DNA of 64,000 bases from Pseudescherichia sp031998825 (GCF_031998825.1 NZ_DAMACX010000009.1:1-64000), one strand, 5' to 3'. Shown: positions 24,859-33,312, counted from the stretch's first letter. Numbers and translations are program-made. The notes: generated by a model not told the origin, from the letters alone.

Positions 24859-25350
24859 ATGAAGGAATACCGCGACTGCTCTACCAAAGAACAGCAGCAG
24901 CTTGCCGTCTGTCAGCGCCTGGTGACCGAGAAGAGCTATCTGTCGCAGGAGGCGATCCGCCGGGATCTCCAGCGGCACGGCTTTGACGCCATCAGCCAGT
25001 CCACGGTGTCGCGCCTGCTGAAGCTGCTGGGCATTATTAAGATCCGCAATGCCAAGGGACAGCGTATCTATGCCCTCAATCCCCAGCTGCGACCGACACC
25101 GGATGCCGCCCGCTGCCTCTCCGAGATGGTGGTGAACGTCGAGCACAATCGCGAGTTTATTCTTATTCATACCGCTGCGGGATACGGGCGAGCGGTGGCC
25201 CGTATTCTCGACTACCACGCTCTGCCGGAGATCCTTGGCGTGGTAGCAGGCAGCAGCATCGTCTGGGTAGCCCCGCGCGATGTGCAGCGTACCCCACAGG
25301 TGTACAGGCGTGTTAACTATCTACTAAAAATGCATTTATATGCAAAATAA
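24859..25350 (+). CDS. ArgR-family regulator of the arginine deiminase operon
   Basis: A 163-residue ArgR paralogue. The N-terminal winged helix (about 10–72) keeps the recognition helix S-Q-S-T-V-S-R-L-L-K (47–56). The C-terminal domain (about 85–163) has the hexamerisation/ligand fold with H-T-A-A-G-Y-G and G-V-V-A-G-S-S-I-V. In E. coli ArgR the corresponding segment is G-x-x-A-G-D-D-T, whose two aspartates bind arginine; here they are S132 and S133. It is therefore probably not a normal arginine sensor, although it may form mixed hexamers or respond to another ligand. Last gene of the operon, with GGGAG before the start, 21 bases after the permease. Confidence 0.88.
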   Translation: MKEYRDCSTKEQQQLAVCQRLVTEKSYLSQEAIRRDLQRHGFDAISQSTVSRLLKLLGIIKIRNAKGQRIYALNPQLRPTPDAARCLSEMVVNVEHNREFILIHTAAGYGRAVARILDYHALPEILGVVAGSSIVWVAPRDVQRTPQVYRRVNYLLKMHLYAK

Positions 25351-25436
25351 CCGTTTGCTTCTGATAAATAGCGCATCGATCCCTTGATTCGCCTTATGAG
25401 CTGAGTATAATCGCGGACAATTTGCCGGGAGGAAGC

Positions 25437-25583
25437 ATGGTCAAGTCCGTTCGACACACTGTCTCACCGCGCCTGAAAGAGGGCGCTGGCCTGCCGTTTT
25501 TCTTCCCAATGCTCACCTATTTCTATAGCCCCTCTTTTGAGGGGCTTTTTTTTGCGCAGACGTCAGGAGATAACCATGGCTAA
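25437..25583 (+). CDS. pyrL: pyrBI leader peptide
   Basis: A 48-residue leader starting MVKSVRHTV, with GGGAGGAA upstream. It contains the conserved LPFFFP run and U-rich codons over which UTP level controls RNA polymerase pausing. E. coli PyrL is 44 residues and ends before pyrB; here the frame passes through the whole attenuator stem and T-run and ends at 25581–25583, overlapping the pyrB start by eight bases. Known mechanism: when UTP is low the polymerase pauses, the ribosome catches up and blocks the terminator. Confidence 0.88.
   Translation: MVKSVRHTVSPRLKEGAGLPFFFPMLTYFYSPSFEGLFFAQTSGDNHG
25527..25553 (+). terminator. pyrBI attenuator
   Basis: An eight-base stem AGCCCCTC/GAGGGGCT with TTTT loop and an eight-T tail, inside the pyrL frame and 23 bases before pyrB. 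It is the classic UTP-sensitive attenuator of the pyrBI operon. Confidence 0.95.
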
Positions 25584-26508
25584 TCCGCTCTATCAGAAAC
25601 ATATCATTTCCATAAACGATCTCAGCCGCGAAGAACTGGAACAGGTGCTGGAGACCGCTGCCAGCCTGAAGGCTAACCCGCAGCCGGAGCTGCTGAAGCA
25701 CAAGGTGATCGCCAGCTGCTTCTTTGAAGCCTCTACCCGCACCCGCCTGTCGTTTGAGACTGCGATGCACCGCCTGGGCGCAAGCGTTGTCGGCTTCTCC
25801 GACAGCAGCAACACCTCGCTGGGCAAGAAAGGCGAGACCCTGGCAGATACCATCTCCGTTATCAGTACCTACGTTGACGCCATCGTGATGCGTCATCCGC
25901 AGGAGGGCGCGGCGCGGCTGGCCACCGAGTTCTCCGGCGGCATTCCGGTGCTGAACGCGGGGGACGGTGCAAACCAGCACCCGACCCAGACTCTGCTCGA
26001 TCTCTTTACCATTCAGGAGACCCAGGGCCGACTGGAGAATCTCAACATCGCGATGGTGGGTGACCTCAAGTATGGTCGCACCGTCCACTCGCTGGCCCAG
26101 GCGCTGGCGAAGTTCAACGGCAACCGCTTCCTGTTTATTGCTCCTGATGCGCTGGCGATGCCGCAGTACATCCTCGATATGCTGGATGAACGCGGGATTG
26201 CCTGGAGCCAGCACGCCAGCATTGAAGAGGTGATCCCGGAGGTGGATATCCTCTATATGACCCGCGTACAGAAAGAGCGTCTGGATCCGTCCGAATACGC
26301 CAACGTGAAGGCGCAGTTTGTCCTGCGCGCCAGCGACCTGCACAGCGCCCGCGAGAATATGAAGGTGCTGCATCCGCTGCCGCGCGTCGATGAGATTGCC
26401 ACCGACGTAGATAAGACGCCGCACGCCTGGTACTTCCAGCAGGCTGGCAACGGTATCTATGCGCGTCAGGCGCTGCTGGCGCTGGTGCTCAACCGCGATT
26501 TGGCCTAA
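25576..26508 (+). CDS. pyrB: Aspartate carbamoyltransferase catalytic subunit
   Basis: A 310-residue catalytic chain condensing aspartate with carbamoyl phosphate, the committed pyrimidine step; with PyrI it forms the 12-chain enzyme inhibited by CTP. Seen: S-T-R-T-R (about 53–57), H-P-T-Q (about 134–137) and the H-P-L-P-R-V-D-E loop (about 265–272). Start MANPLYQK at 25576 with AGGAG upstream is chosen over a TTG frame at 25537, which lies in the attenuator. Transcription passes through pyrL and the attenuator. Confidence 0.97.
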   Translation: MANPLYQKHIISINDLSREELEQVLETAASLKANPQPELLKHKVIASCFFEASTRTRLSFETAMHRLGASVVGFSDSSNTSLGKKGETLADTISVISTYVDAIVMRHPQEGAARLATEFSGGIPVLNAGDGANQHPTQTLLDLFTIQETQGRLENLNIAMVGDLKYGRTVHSLAQALAKFNGNRFLFIAPDALAMPQYILDMLDERGIAWSQHASIEEVIPEVDILYMTRVQKERLDPSEYANVKAQFVLRASDLHSARENMKVLHPLPRVDEIATDVDKTPHAWYFQQAGNGIYARQALLALVLNRDLA

Positions 26509-26525
26509 GAGAGGGGGAAAACGAG

Positions 26526-26987
26526 ATGACACACGACAATAAACTGCAGGTCGAAGCGATCAAGTGCGGCACGGTGATTGACCATATTCCGGCCCAGGTG
26601 GGCTTTAAGCTCCTGACCCTGTTTAAGCTGACCGAAACCGATCAGCGGATCACCATCGGCCTGAACCTGCCCTCGGGTGAGATGGGCCGCAAGGATCTGA
26701 TTAAGATTGAAAACACCTTCCTTACCGACGAGCAGGTTAATCAGCTGGCGCTCTACGCCCCACACGCCACGGTAAACCGCATCGACGACTATGAGGTAGT
26801 AGGCAAATCGCGGCCTAACCTGCCGGCGCGCATCGAGGCGGTGCTGATCTGCCCCAACAGCAACTGCATCAGCCATGCCGAGCCGGTGTTCTCTAGCTTT
26901 GCGGTGAAACAGCGCGCCAATGACATCGCCCTGAAGTGCAAATATTGTGAAAAAGAGTTCTCCCATACGGTGGTGCTGGCGAACTAA
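26526..26987 (+). CDS. pyrI: Aspartate carbamoyltransferase regulatory subunit
   Basis: A 153-residue regulatory chain binding CTP/UTP (inhibition) or ATP (activation). An N-terminal nucleotide-binding domain (about 1–100) is followed by a zinc domain with four cysteines in C-P-N-S-N-C and C-K-Y-C (about 109, 114, 138, 141). The protein is close to identical to E. coli PyrI in size and motifs. It starts 17 bases after pyrB with GAGGGGG as ribosome site. Confidence 0.97.
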   Translation: MTHDNKLQVEAIKCGTVIDHIPAQVGFKLLTLFKLTETDQRITIGLNLPSGEMGRKDLIKIENTFLTDEQVNQLALYAPHATVNRIDDYEVVGKSRPNLPARIEAVLICPNSNCISHAEPVFSSFAVKQRANDIALKCKYCEKEFSHTVVLAN

Positions 26988-27015
26988 GCATTAACAAACA
27001 TCATCTAATTCAGAT

Positions 27016-27044
27016 TGGTCATCCCCTCCGCGCTGCCTATAATG
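27016..27044 (+). promoter_or_regulatory. ridA promoter
   Basis: TTGGTC (27016–27021) and a perfect TATAAT (27039–27044) are separated by 17 bases, 38 bases before the ridA start, giving a good sigma-70 match independent of pyrBI. Confidence 0.75.
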
Positions 27045-27081
27045 GCGCGGAACCTCACTACCATTCGCTTCAGGAGAAATG

Positions 27082-27468
27082 ATGACAAAAATTATCGCGA
27101 CGGAAAATGCACCGGCAGCCATTGGTCCTTATGTTCAGGCGGTCGATCTCGGCAGCATGATCCTCACCTCCGGTCAGATCCCGGTCGATCCAAAAACTGG
27201 CAGCGTGCCGGACGATATCGCCGCTCAGGCGCGCCAGTCGCTGGAGAACGTGAAGGCTATCGTTGAAGCCGCAGGCCTGAAGGTAGGCAACATTGTTAAG
27301 ACTACGGTATTCGTGAAGGATCTGAACGACTTCGCTACCGTTAACGCGACCTACGAAGCGTTCTTTAATGAGCATCAGGCGGCCTTCCCGGCGCGTTCCT
27401 GCGTGGAAGTGGCCCGTCTGCCGAAAGACGTGAAGATCGAGATCGAAGCGATCGCCGTGCGTCGTTAA
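27082..27468 (+). CDS. ridA: 2-iminobutanoate/2-iminopropanoate deaminase
   Basis: A 128-residue YjgF/YER057c/UK114 protein that hydrolyses reactive enamine/imine intermediates from PLP enzymes such as threonine dehydratase. The family signature with catalytic arginine is visible in the FPARSCVEVARLP segment (about 103–115), with G-P-Y near 17–19. Two ATGs are adjacent; I chose the second (27082), giving a better spacing to AGGAG and the conserved length. The gene follows pyrI as in E. coli, with its own promoter. Confidence 0.95.
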   Translation: MTKIIATENAPAAIGPYVQAVDLGSMILTSGQIPVDPKTGSVPDDIAAQARQSLENVKAIVEAAGLKVGNIVKTTVFVKDLNDFATVNATYEAFFNEHQAAFPARSCVEVARLPKDVKIEIEAIAVRR

Positions 27469-27480
27469 TCGTCCGTGCAG

Positions 27481-27511
27481 CGCCGGGCGGCGCAATGACG
27501 CCCGGCTCTAC
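27481..27511. repeat. REP-like palindrome after ridA
   Basis: CGCCGGGCGGCGCAATGACG and CCCGGCTCTACG form a degenerate REP stem between ridA and the next gene. Confidence 0.5.
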
Positions 27512-27540
27512 GCCTCCTGCCCAGCCAGAGAAGAACGTTA

Positions 27541-27993
27541 ATGGCAAAAGCACGTTTTACCGCTGAGCAAATTGCCGACTTTCTTTACCAGTCCAAAAAC
27601 GGCGTGCCCGACAAGCTACTGTGCGAGCAATATGGGTTCAGCATAAGCACGCTTCGCCGTTGGCAAGCGTTACACGCTGATGGTATCAGGCGTGAGTTAA
27701 AACAGGCAGAGTCTAACGCCGGTAGGGTCTTTTTGGGCACGATTGCTGTTGCCCTGCTACTGACCCTTGCCCTCTCTAAATCTATCGGCGCGCTGATTAT
27801 TCCCCTGTTCCTGCTCTACTGCCTTCACTATATCCGCCGCTTTCGCGCTATATCGGCAAAACACATTAAACCAGAAAATACCTCTCTCGCCCGCTATGGC
27901 TTAGGAGCAAATAATGCGTTTTACCAGTTTTGCTGGATCATAATCGTTCTGATTATCTGCGCCCTCGGATACGGTATTGTGCAACTGGTCTGA
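27541..27993 (+). CDS. Orphan protein: transposase-like HTH joined to membrane helices
   Basis: I do not recognise this 150-residue protein as a named family. Residues 1–45 look like a helix-turn-helix of the IS3/InsN kind (F-T-A-E-Q-I-A-D-F-L ... L-C-E-Q-Y-G-F-S-I-S-T-L-R-R-W). Two hydrophobic stretches follow at about 63–93 and 128–148, the first long enough for one hairpin or two short spans. It is thus a possible membrane-tethered DNA-binding protein, or a membrane protein that took over a transposase N-terminus. The start lies only 8 bases after AGAACG, a weak ribosome site. In E. coli mgtA and the tre genes occupy this gap. Confidence 0.55.
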   Translation: MAKARFTAEQIADFLYQSKNGVPDKLLCEQYGFSISTLRRWQALHADGIRRELKQAESNAGRVFLGTIAVALLLTLALSKSIGALIIPLFLLYCLHYIRRFRAISAKHIKPENTSLARYGLGANNAFYQFCWIIIVLIICALGYGIVQLV

Positions 27994-28121
27994 AAATAGT
28001 TACGTTAACATCACTCTGCCAGAACGAATTTCACTCTATAACATTTACATTTCCCTCAGTGCCCGTCTCTCATACGCTCCCCGTTTTACCTTGTCCTGCG
28101 TCAATAAAATCGCAAACTTGT

Positions 28122-28135
28122 TTGATGCAAATCAC
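28122..28135 (+). promoter_or_regulatory. FNR-like site of nrdD
   Basis: TTGAT-GCAA-ATCAC matches the FNR consensus TTGAT-N4-ATCAA at nine of ten positions, 100 bases upstream of nrdD. Anaerobic activation is expected for this operon. Confidence 0.7.
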
Positions 28136-28179
28136 TATATGTAGCACTTAAAATGCCGTCCCGGCGCTACATATTGTAG
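28132..28179 (+). promoter_or_regulatory. Paired NrdR boxes of nrdD
   Basis: TCACTATATGTAGCAC (28132–28147) and GCGCTACATATTGTAG (28164–28179) each resemble the NrdR box ACACTATATATAGTGT (11 and 10 of 16). Their starts are 32 bases apart, three helical turns, the usual spacing for NrdR repressor pairs. The first overlaps the FNR-like site. Confidence 0.7.
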
Positions 28180-28234
28180 TAATCGTCTACTATTCCAACA
28201 CTGCCGTGGATAACATTTTAACTATGGAGAGATC

Positions 28235-30373
28235 ATGACCCCGCATGTGATGAAGCGAGATGGCTGTAAGGTACAGTTCAAATCAGAGCGTATTCGGGAA
28301 GCGATTCTGCGCGCCGCCGCTGCGGCGGGCGTTGAGGATGCCGACTATTGCGCTACCGTCGCAGAGGTGGTCAGAGAGCAGATGCAGGCGCGATCGCAGG
28401 TAGACATCAGCGAGATCCAGACGGCGGTGGAAAACCAGCTGATGTCCGGTCCCTACAAGCAGCTGGCCCGGGCCTATATCGAGTATCGTCACGATCGCGA
28501 TATCTCCCGGGAGAAGCGCGGCCGCCTGAATCAGGAGATCCGCGGCCTGGTGGAGCAGACCAACTCCGCCCTGCTCAATGAGAACGCCAACAAAGACAGC
28601 AAGGTGATCCCGACCCAGCGCGACCTGCTGGCCGGTATCGTCGCCAAACATTACGCCCGTCAGCACCTGCTGCCGCGTGACGTAGTGCTGGCCCACGAGC
28701 GCGGAGATATCCACTACCACGATCTCGACTACTCCCCCTTTTTCCCAATGTTCAACTGCATGCTTATCGACCTGAAAGGGATGCTGACCCAGGGCTTCAA
28801 GATGGGCAACGCCGAGATCGAACCACCGAAGTCTATCTCTACCGCCACGGCGGTGACCGCGCAGATCATCGCCCAGGTTGCCAGCCACATCTACGGCGGC
28901 ACCACCATCAACCGTATCGATGAGGTGCTGGCCCCGTTCGTCACCGAGAGCTTCAATAAGCACCGTGAGATTGCCGAGGCGTGGCAGATCCCCGACGCCG
29001 ACGGCTACGCCCGCTCCCGCACCGAGAAAGAGTGCTACGACGCCTTCCAGTCGCTGGAATATGAGGTGAATACCCTGCACACCGCCAACGGCCAGACGCC
29101 CTTTGTCACCTTCGGTTTTGGACTGGGCACCCGCTGGGAGTCACGTCTGATCCAGCAATCGATTCTGCGCAACCGCATTGCCGGCCTCGGTAAAAACCGC
29201 AAAACGGCGGTGTTCCCGAAGCTGGTGTTCGCCATCCGCGATGGGCTAAACCACAAGCCTGGCGACGCCAACTACGATATCAAGCAGCTGGCGCTGGAGT
29301 GCGCGAGCAAGCGCATGTACCCGGATATCCTCAACTACGACCAGGTGGTGAAGGTGACCGGCTCCTTTAAAACGCCGATGGGCTGCCGCAGCTTCCTCGG
29401 CGTCTATGAAGATGAGAACGGGGAGCAGATCCACGACGGGCGCAACAACCTCGGCGTCATCAGCCTGAACCTGCCGCGCATCGCCCTGGAGGCGAAAGGC
29501 AACGAGGCGGCGTTCTGGACGCTGCTCGATGAACGTCTGGCGCTGGCACGCAAGGCATTGATGACCCGTATCGCCCGCCTCGAAGGGGTAAAGGCCCGCG
29601 TGGCCCCTATTCTCTATATGGAGGGGGCGTGCGGCGTGCGGCTGAAGGCCGACGACGAGATCTCTTCCATCTTTAAAAACGGTCGTGCGTCGATTTCGCT
29701 GGGCTATATCGGCATTCACGAAACCATTAACGCCCTGTTTGGCGACACGCATATGTACGACAGCGAGACGCTGCGCGCCAAAGGTATCGCTATCGTCGAG
29801 CGGATGCGCCAGGCGGTAGAGCAGTGGAAAGAGGAGACCGGGTACGGCTTTAGCCTCTACAGCACGCCGAGTGAAAATCTCTGCGATCGCTTCTGCCGTC
29901 TCGATACCGCCGAGTTCGGCGTGGTGCCGGGCGTCACCGATAAGGGCTACTACACCAACAGCTTCCACCTCGACGTTGAGAAGAAGGTTAACCCCTACGA
30001 CAAGATTGACTTTGAAGCGCCCTACCCACCGTTAGCCAATGGCGGCTTTATCTGTTACGGCGAGTATCCAAACATCCAGCACAACCTGAAGGCGCTGGAG
30101 GATGTCTGGGATTACAGCTACCAGCACGTGCCCTACTACGGCACCAATACGCCGATCGATGAGTGCTACGAGTGCGGCTTTACCGGCGAGTTCGCGTGCA
30201 CCAGCAAAGGCTTTACCTGCCCGAAATGCGGCAACCACGATGCCGCCCGCGTCTCGGTGACCCGCCGCGTCTGCGGCTATTTAGGCAGCCCGGATGCACG
30301 CCCGTTCAACGCTGGCAAACAGGAAGAGGTTAAGCGCCGCGTCAAGCATTTGGGCAACGGGCAGCTTGGGTAA
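28235..30373 (+). CDS. nrdD: Anaerobic ribonucleoside-triphosphate reductase
   Basis: A 712-residue class III glycyl-radical enzyme reducing ribonucleoside triphosphates to deoxy forms without oxygen. Seen: an N-terminal ATP-cone (about 3–95) for allosteric control, active-site cysteines in the barrel, zinc cysteines in C-Y-E-C and C-P-K-C (about 644–665), and the glycyl radical at G681 in R-R-V-C-G-Y-L-G. Length equals E. coli NrdD. The stop codon overlaps the nrdG start. FNR-like and NrdR sites precede it. Confidence 0.98.
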   Translation: MTPHVMKRDGCKVQFKSERIREAILRAAAAAGVEDADYCATVAEVVREQMQARSQVDISEIQTAVENQLMSGPYKQLARAYIEYRHDRDISREKRGRLNQEIRGLVEQTNSALLNENANKDSKVIPTQRDLLAGIVAKHYARQHLLPRDVVLAHERGDIHYHDLDYSPFFPMFNCMLIDLKGMLTQGFKMGNAEIEPPKSISTATAVTAQIIAQVASHIYGGTTINRIDEVLAPFVTESFNKHREIAEAWQIPDADGYARSRTEKECYDAFQSLEYEVNTLHTANGQTPFVTFGFGLGTRWESRLIQQSILRNRIAGLGKNRKTAVFPKLVFAIRDGLNHKPGDANYDIKQLALECASKRMYPDILNYDQVVKVTGSFKTPMGCRSFLGVYEDENGEQIHDGRNNLGVISLNLPRIALEAKGNEAAFWTLLDERLALARKALMTRIARLEGVKARVAPILYMEGACGVRLKADDEISSIFKNGRASISLGYIGIHETINALFGDTHMYDSETLRAKGIAIVERMRQAVEQWKEETGYGFSLYSTPSENLCDRFCRLDTAEFGVVPGVTDKGYYTNSFHLDVEKKVNPYDKIDFEAPYPPLANGGFICYGEYPNIQHNLKALEDVWDYSYQHVPYYGTNTPIDECYECGFTGEFACTSKGFTCPKCGNHDAARVSVTRRVCGYLGSPDARPFNAGKQEEVKRRVKHLGNGQLG

Positions 30374-30837
30374 TGCGTTACCACCAATATTACCCTGTCG
30401 ATATTGTCAACGGCCCCGGTACGCGCTGCACGCTATTCGTCTCGGGGTGCGTGCACGAATGTGTCGGCTGCTATAACAAGAGCACCTGGCGGCTCCACTC
30501 CGGCAAGCCGTTTACTATTGAGATGGAAGACCAGATTATTCGCGATCTCAACGATACGCGGATCAAACGCCAGGGCATTTCGCTCTCCGGCGGCGATCCG
30601 CTCCATCCCGAAAACGTGCCGGATATTCTCCGGCTGGTGCAGCGTATTCGCGCGGAGTGCCCTGGAAAGGATATCTGGGTCTGGACCGGCTATAAGATGG
30701 ATGAATTGAACCGCGATCAGATGGCCGTCGTCGATCTGATTAACGTGCTTATTGACGGTAAGTTTATGCAAGACCTGAAAGATCCGATGCTGATCTGGCG
30801 CGGCAGCAGCAATCAGGTTGTTCACTACCTGCGCTAA
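30373..30837 (+). CDS. nrdG: Anaerobic ribonucleotide reductase activating enzyme
   Basis: A 154-residue radical-SAM protein that generates the glycyl radical on NrdD. The cluster-binding motif C26-X3-C30-X2-C33 and the GGDPLHP segment for S-adenosylmethionine (about 75–81) are visible. Its start overlaps the nrdD stop by one base, so the two are co-translated in near-equal amounts. Confidence 0.97.
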   Translation: MRYHQYYPVDIVNGPGTRCTLFVSGCVHECVGCYNKSTWRLHSGKPFTIEMEDQIIRDLNDTRIKRQGISLSGGDPLHPENVPDILRLVQRIRAECPGKDIWVWTGYKMDELNRDQMAVVDLINVLIDGKFMQDLKDPMLIWRGSSNQVVHYLR

Positions 30838-30973
30838 GCTGGCGCAGGCTTTTATTAAATCATTTCCCGCTATTGCCGATAACTTTTCTGTCTCGTTTAC
30901 CCAACGCAGATGTAGTCACCTCCCCTGGGGATCCCGTTCCCCTGCGTTTCGCACAGCATAGTATTTTTCGGAG

Positions 30974-31408
30974 ATGATGATGAATAGCATAGAAAAAATA
31001 AGCGCCGTCAGTGCGCAGGGTGATTCGCATTTATCTAACGGCGATAACCCATCCACTCTGCTAAATAACAGCAAATTAGCAGAGATTAATAGCGATAATA
31101 ATACGACTCCTTCTGACGACAGCAGCACGAAGATTACGCTGACGTCTAAAACGCAGGATGAGATCGATCAACAGCAGCAGATAAAAAAAGAGGAGATAAA
31201 GAAGACCGACTATACGATGGAATTAACCGGTATTCCGCTGTATGGCGGCCGTCTCATCTCAGTCACTAAATACCCAAACGGCAGCGAAGAGATTATTGAC
31301 ACCCTGTCCGGGCAGCGAATAACGCGGCAGGATCTGCAGCAGGCTATTTCCCCGGCGGAGGTAAAGGTCGTCGAGGCCAATAATAACCCTGATAGCGGAG
31401 TGGAATAA
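30974..31408 (+). CDS. Orphan hydrophilic protein
   Basis: I do not recognise this protein (up to 144 residues). Residues 1–75 are low-complexity, rich in S, N, D, T and Q, and probably disordered; residues 80–135 contain a more ordered part with Y-G-G-R-L-I-S-V-T-K-Y and G-S-E-E-I-I-D-T-L-S-G-Q-R. There is no signal peptide, membrane segment or cysteine. Three in-frame ATGs follow each other (30974, 30977, 30980); CGGAG at 30969–30973 favours the third. It is more AT-rich than its neighbours and ends 35 bases from the convergent cybC. The disorder-then-small-domain layout resembles flagellar-hook or secreted accessory proteins, but that is only an impression. Confidence 0.6.
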   Translation: MMMNSIEKISAVSAQGDSHLSNGDNPSTLLNNSKLAEINSDNNTTPSDDSSTKITLTSKTQDEIDQQQQIKKEEIKKTDYTMELTGIPLYGGRLISVTKYPNGSEEIIDTLSGQRITRQDLQQAISPAEVKVVEANNNPDSGVE

Positions 31409-31443
31409 AACAGGCAAGGCGGGAGGTGACTCCCGCCGTTATA

Positions 31444-31833
31444 TTAGCGGAACTTCTTGTGATAGGTATTGCGGGTGGTTTTAAACTCTTCCGCTGCCGC
31501 CTGCGCCTCTTTAACCTTACCGGCGTTGGCGAGCTGCAGCGCGCCGTCAATCTGACCAACCAGAATATCAAACCCGTGACGGAAGTCCTTCATCTCCGGG
31601 CTGTCCGGCGCTTTATCTTCCATTTTCGGTGGGGTCGCTTTCTGCGCGTCCAGCGCGGCGGTGCGCATCTTGGTTAACGCATCCTTCATCTCTGCCGCGT
31701 CATCGGTTTTCTGTACTACTTTCAAATTGTCGTTGAGGGTCTCCATATCCTCGTCCAGATCTGCCGCAAACGCGGCAGAGGAGGCCAGAACGAAAGAGGA
31801 GACTGCTAACATCGCTAACAACGTTTTCCGCAT
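31444..31833 (-). CDS. cybC: Soluble cytochrome b562
   Basis: A 129-residue periplasmic four-helix-bundle haem protein. A clear signal peptide (1–23, cleavage after A-F-A) leaves a 106-residue mature protein with the haem ligands Met7 and His102 at the E. coli positions (M30 and H125 of the precursor). Its electron-transfer partner is unknown. The gene is intact here, whereas E. coli K-12 carries a disrupted copy as I recall. It lies 32 bases after pmbA in the same direction. Confidence 0.95.
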   Translation of the reverse strand: MRKTLLAMLAVSSFVLASSAAFAADLDEDMETLNDNLKVVQKTDDAAEMKDALTKMRTAALDAQKATPPKMEDKAPDSPEMKDFRHGFDILVGQIDGALQLANAGKVKEAQAAAEEFKTTRNTYHKKFR

Positions 31834-31865
31834 TGCTCATGTCCTTTTATTATTTTTAAAATGGC

Positions 31866-33218
31866 TTACTGCCCGGCGATCTTCATCTCTGGCAGCAGCA
31901 CAGAACCACACTGTATATTACTGCGTGTTTCAATATCGTTACCGATGGTCACCATATTGCGCCACATCTCTTTCAGGTTGCCAGCGATGGTAATTTCGCT
32001 CACCGGATACTGAATTTCACCGTTCTCTACCCAGAAGCCCGCCGCGCCGCGGGAGTAATCGCCGGTAATGCCGCTCACGCCCTGGCCCATCAGCTCGGTG
32101 ACCACCAGCCCGGTGCCCATCTCTTTCAGCATCTGCTCGAAGCTAAGGCCCTGGCCTTTAATACGCCAGTTATGGATGCCGCCCGCGTGACCGGTGCTTT
32201 TCAGCCCCAGCTTGCGCGCCGAATAGCTGGTTAGCAGCCACTGGGTCAGGATGCCATCCTTGATTATGTCCCGGCGCTCGGTGCGCACGCCTTCGCTGTC
32301 GAACGGCGTTGAGGCCAGCCCCTTCAGCAGGTGCGGGTGCTCTTCAATGGTCAGCCACTCCGGTAGGATCTGCTTACCGAGAGAGTCCAGCAGGAAGGTC
32401 GATTTACGGTAGACCGCACCGCCGGCAATGGCCCCAACGAGGTGGCCAAACAGTCCGGTAGCTACTTCGTTGGCGAAGATCACCGGGGCTTTCATCGTCG
32501 AGAGCTTGCGCGGGGCAAGGCGTGCCAGGGTACGTCTGGCGCACTCCTCGCCGACCCAATCCGGACTCTTCAGATCTTCCATCGCACGGCCGATGGTGTA
32601 GGCGTAGTCGCGCTCCATGTCACCGTTCTCTTCCGCGATGACGCAGCTGGAGAGCGAGTGGCGGCTGGAGCTGTAGCTTTGCAGCATGCCGTGGCTGTTA
32701 CCGAAGACTTTTATCCCGTAGTGGCTGTTGAAGCTGCCGCCTTCGGTATTAGTGATGCGTTTGTCCGCCTTCAACGACGCCTGCTCAGCGCGGGCGGCCA
32801 GCTCAATGGCCTCGTCCGGGGAGATCTCCGCCGGGTGGAACAGATCCAGATCCGGCGCGTCAAAGGCCAGCAGCTCGCGATCGGCGACGCCCGCAAAGGG
32901 ATCCGGCGAGGTGTAGCGGGCGATATCCAGCGCCGCCTGCACGGTACGGGCGATCGCGTCCGGACTCAGGTCGGTAGACGAGGCGCTGCCCTTGCGGTTT
33001 TGATGATAAACGGTGATGCCCAGCGCACCGTCGCTATTGAATTCAACGTTCTCCACCTCACCGTAGCGGGTGCTGACGCTAATACCGGTGGTCTTCGATA
33101 CCGCGACTTCCGCACCGTCTGATTTACCTGCGGCTAAGCCCAGTGCGGTGGAGACGGCCTCTTCCAGTGCTTTGCGTTGCTCTGCAACTTGTGTGATTAC
33201 TTTCATCGCCAATGCCAT
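31866..33218 (-). CDS. pmbA: Metalloprotease subunit TldE/PmbA
   Basis: A 450-residue partner of TldD. The TldD/E heterodimer is a zinc protease involved in maturation of microcin B17 and degradation of the CcdA antitoxin; TldE supplies structure rather than the zinc site. Length and sequence agree with E. coli PmbA throughout (for example N-T-E-G-G-S-F-N-S and the C-terminal V-L-L-P-E-M-K-I-A-G-Q). It is divergent from darP across 94 bases, as in E. coli. Confidence 0.97.
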   Translation of the reverse strand: MALAMKVITQVAEQRKALEEAVSTALGLAAGKSDGAEVAVSKTTGISVSTRYGEVENVEFNSDGALGITVYHQNRKGSASSTDLSPDAIARTVQAALDIARYTSPDPFAGVADRELLAFDAPDLDLFHPAEISPDEAIELAARAEQASLKADKRITNTEGGSFNSHYGIKVFGNSHGMLQSYSSSRHSLSSCVIAEENGDMERDYAYTIGRAMEDLKSPDWVGEECARRTLARLAPRKLSTMKAPVIFANEVATGLFGHLVGAIAGGAVYRKSTFLLDSLGKQILPEWLTIEEHPHLLKGLASTPFDSEGVRTERRDIIKDGILTQWLLTSYSARKLGLKSTGHAGGIHNWRIKGQGLSFEQMLKEMGTGLVVTELMGQGVSGITGDYSRGAAGFWVENGEIQYPVSEITIAGNLKEMWRNMVTIGNDIETRSNIQCGSVLLPEMKIAGQ

Positions 33219-33312
33219 AATGTAAGGGGAGTTTTAAAGAAGTCTAACAGAGAACCCATTCTCAGTGTGCTCCCAGGGTGTTAGTATTAGCCTCTTTTTT
33301 AAGGAGCCTGAG

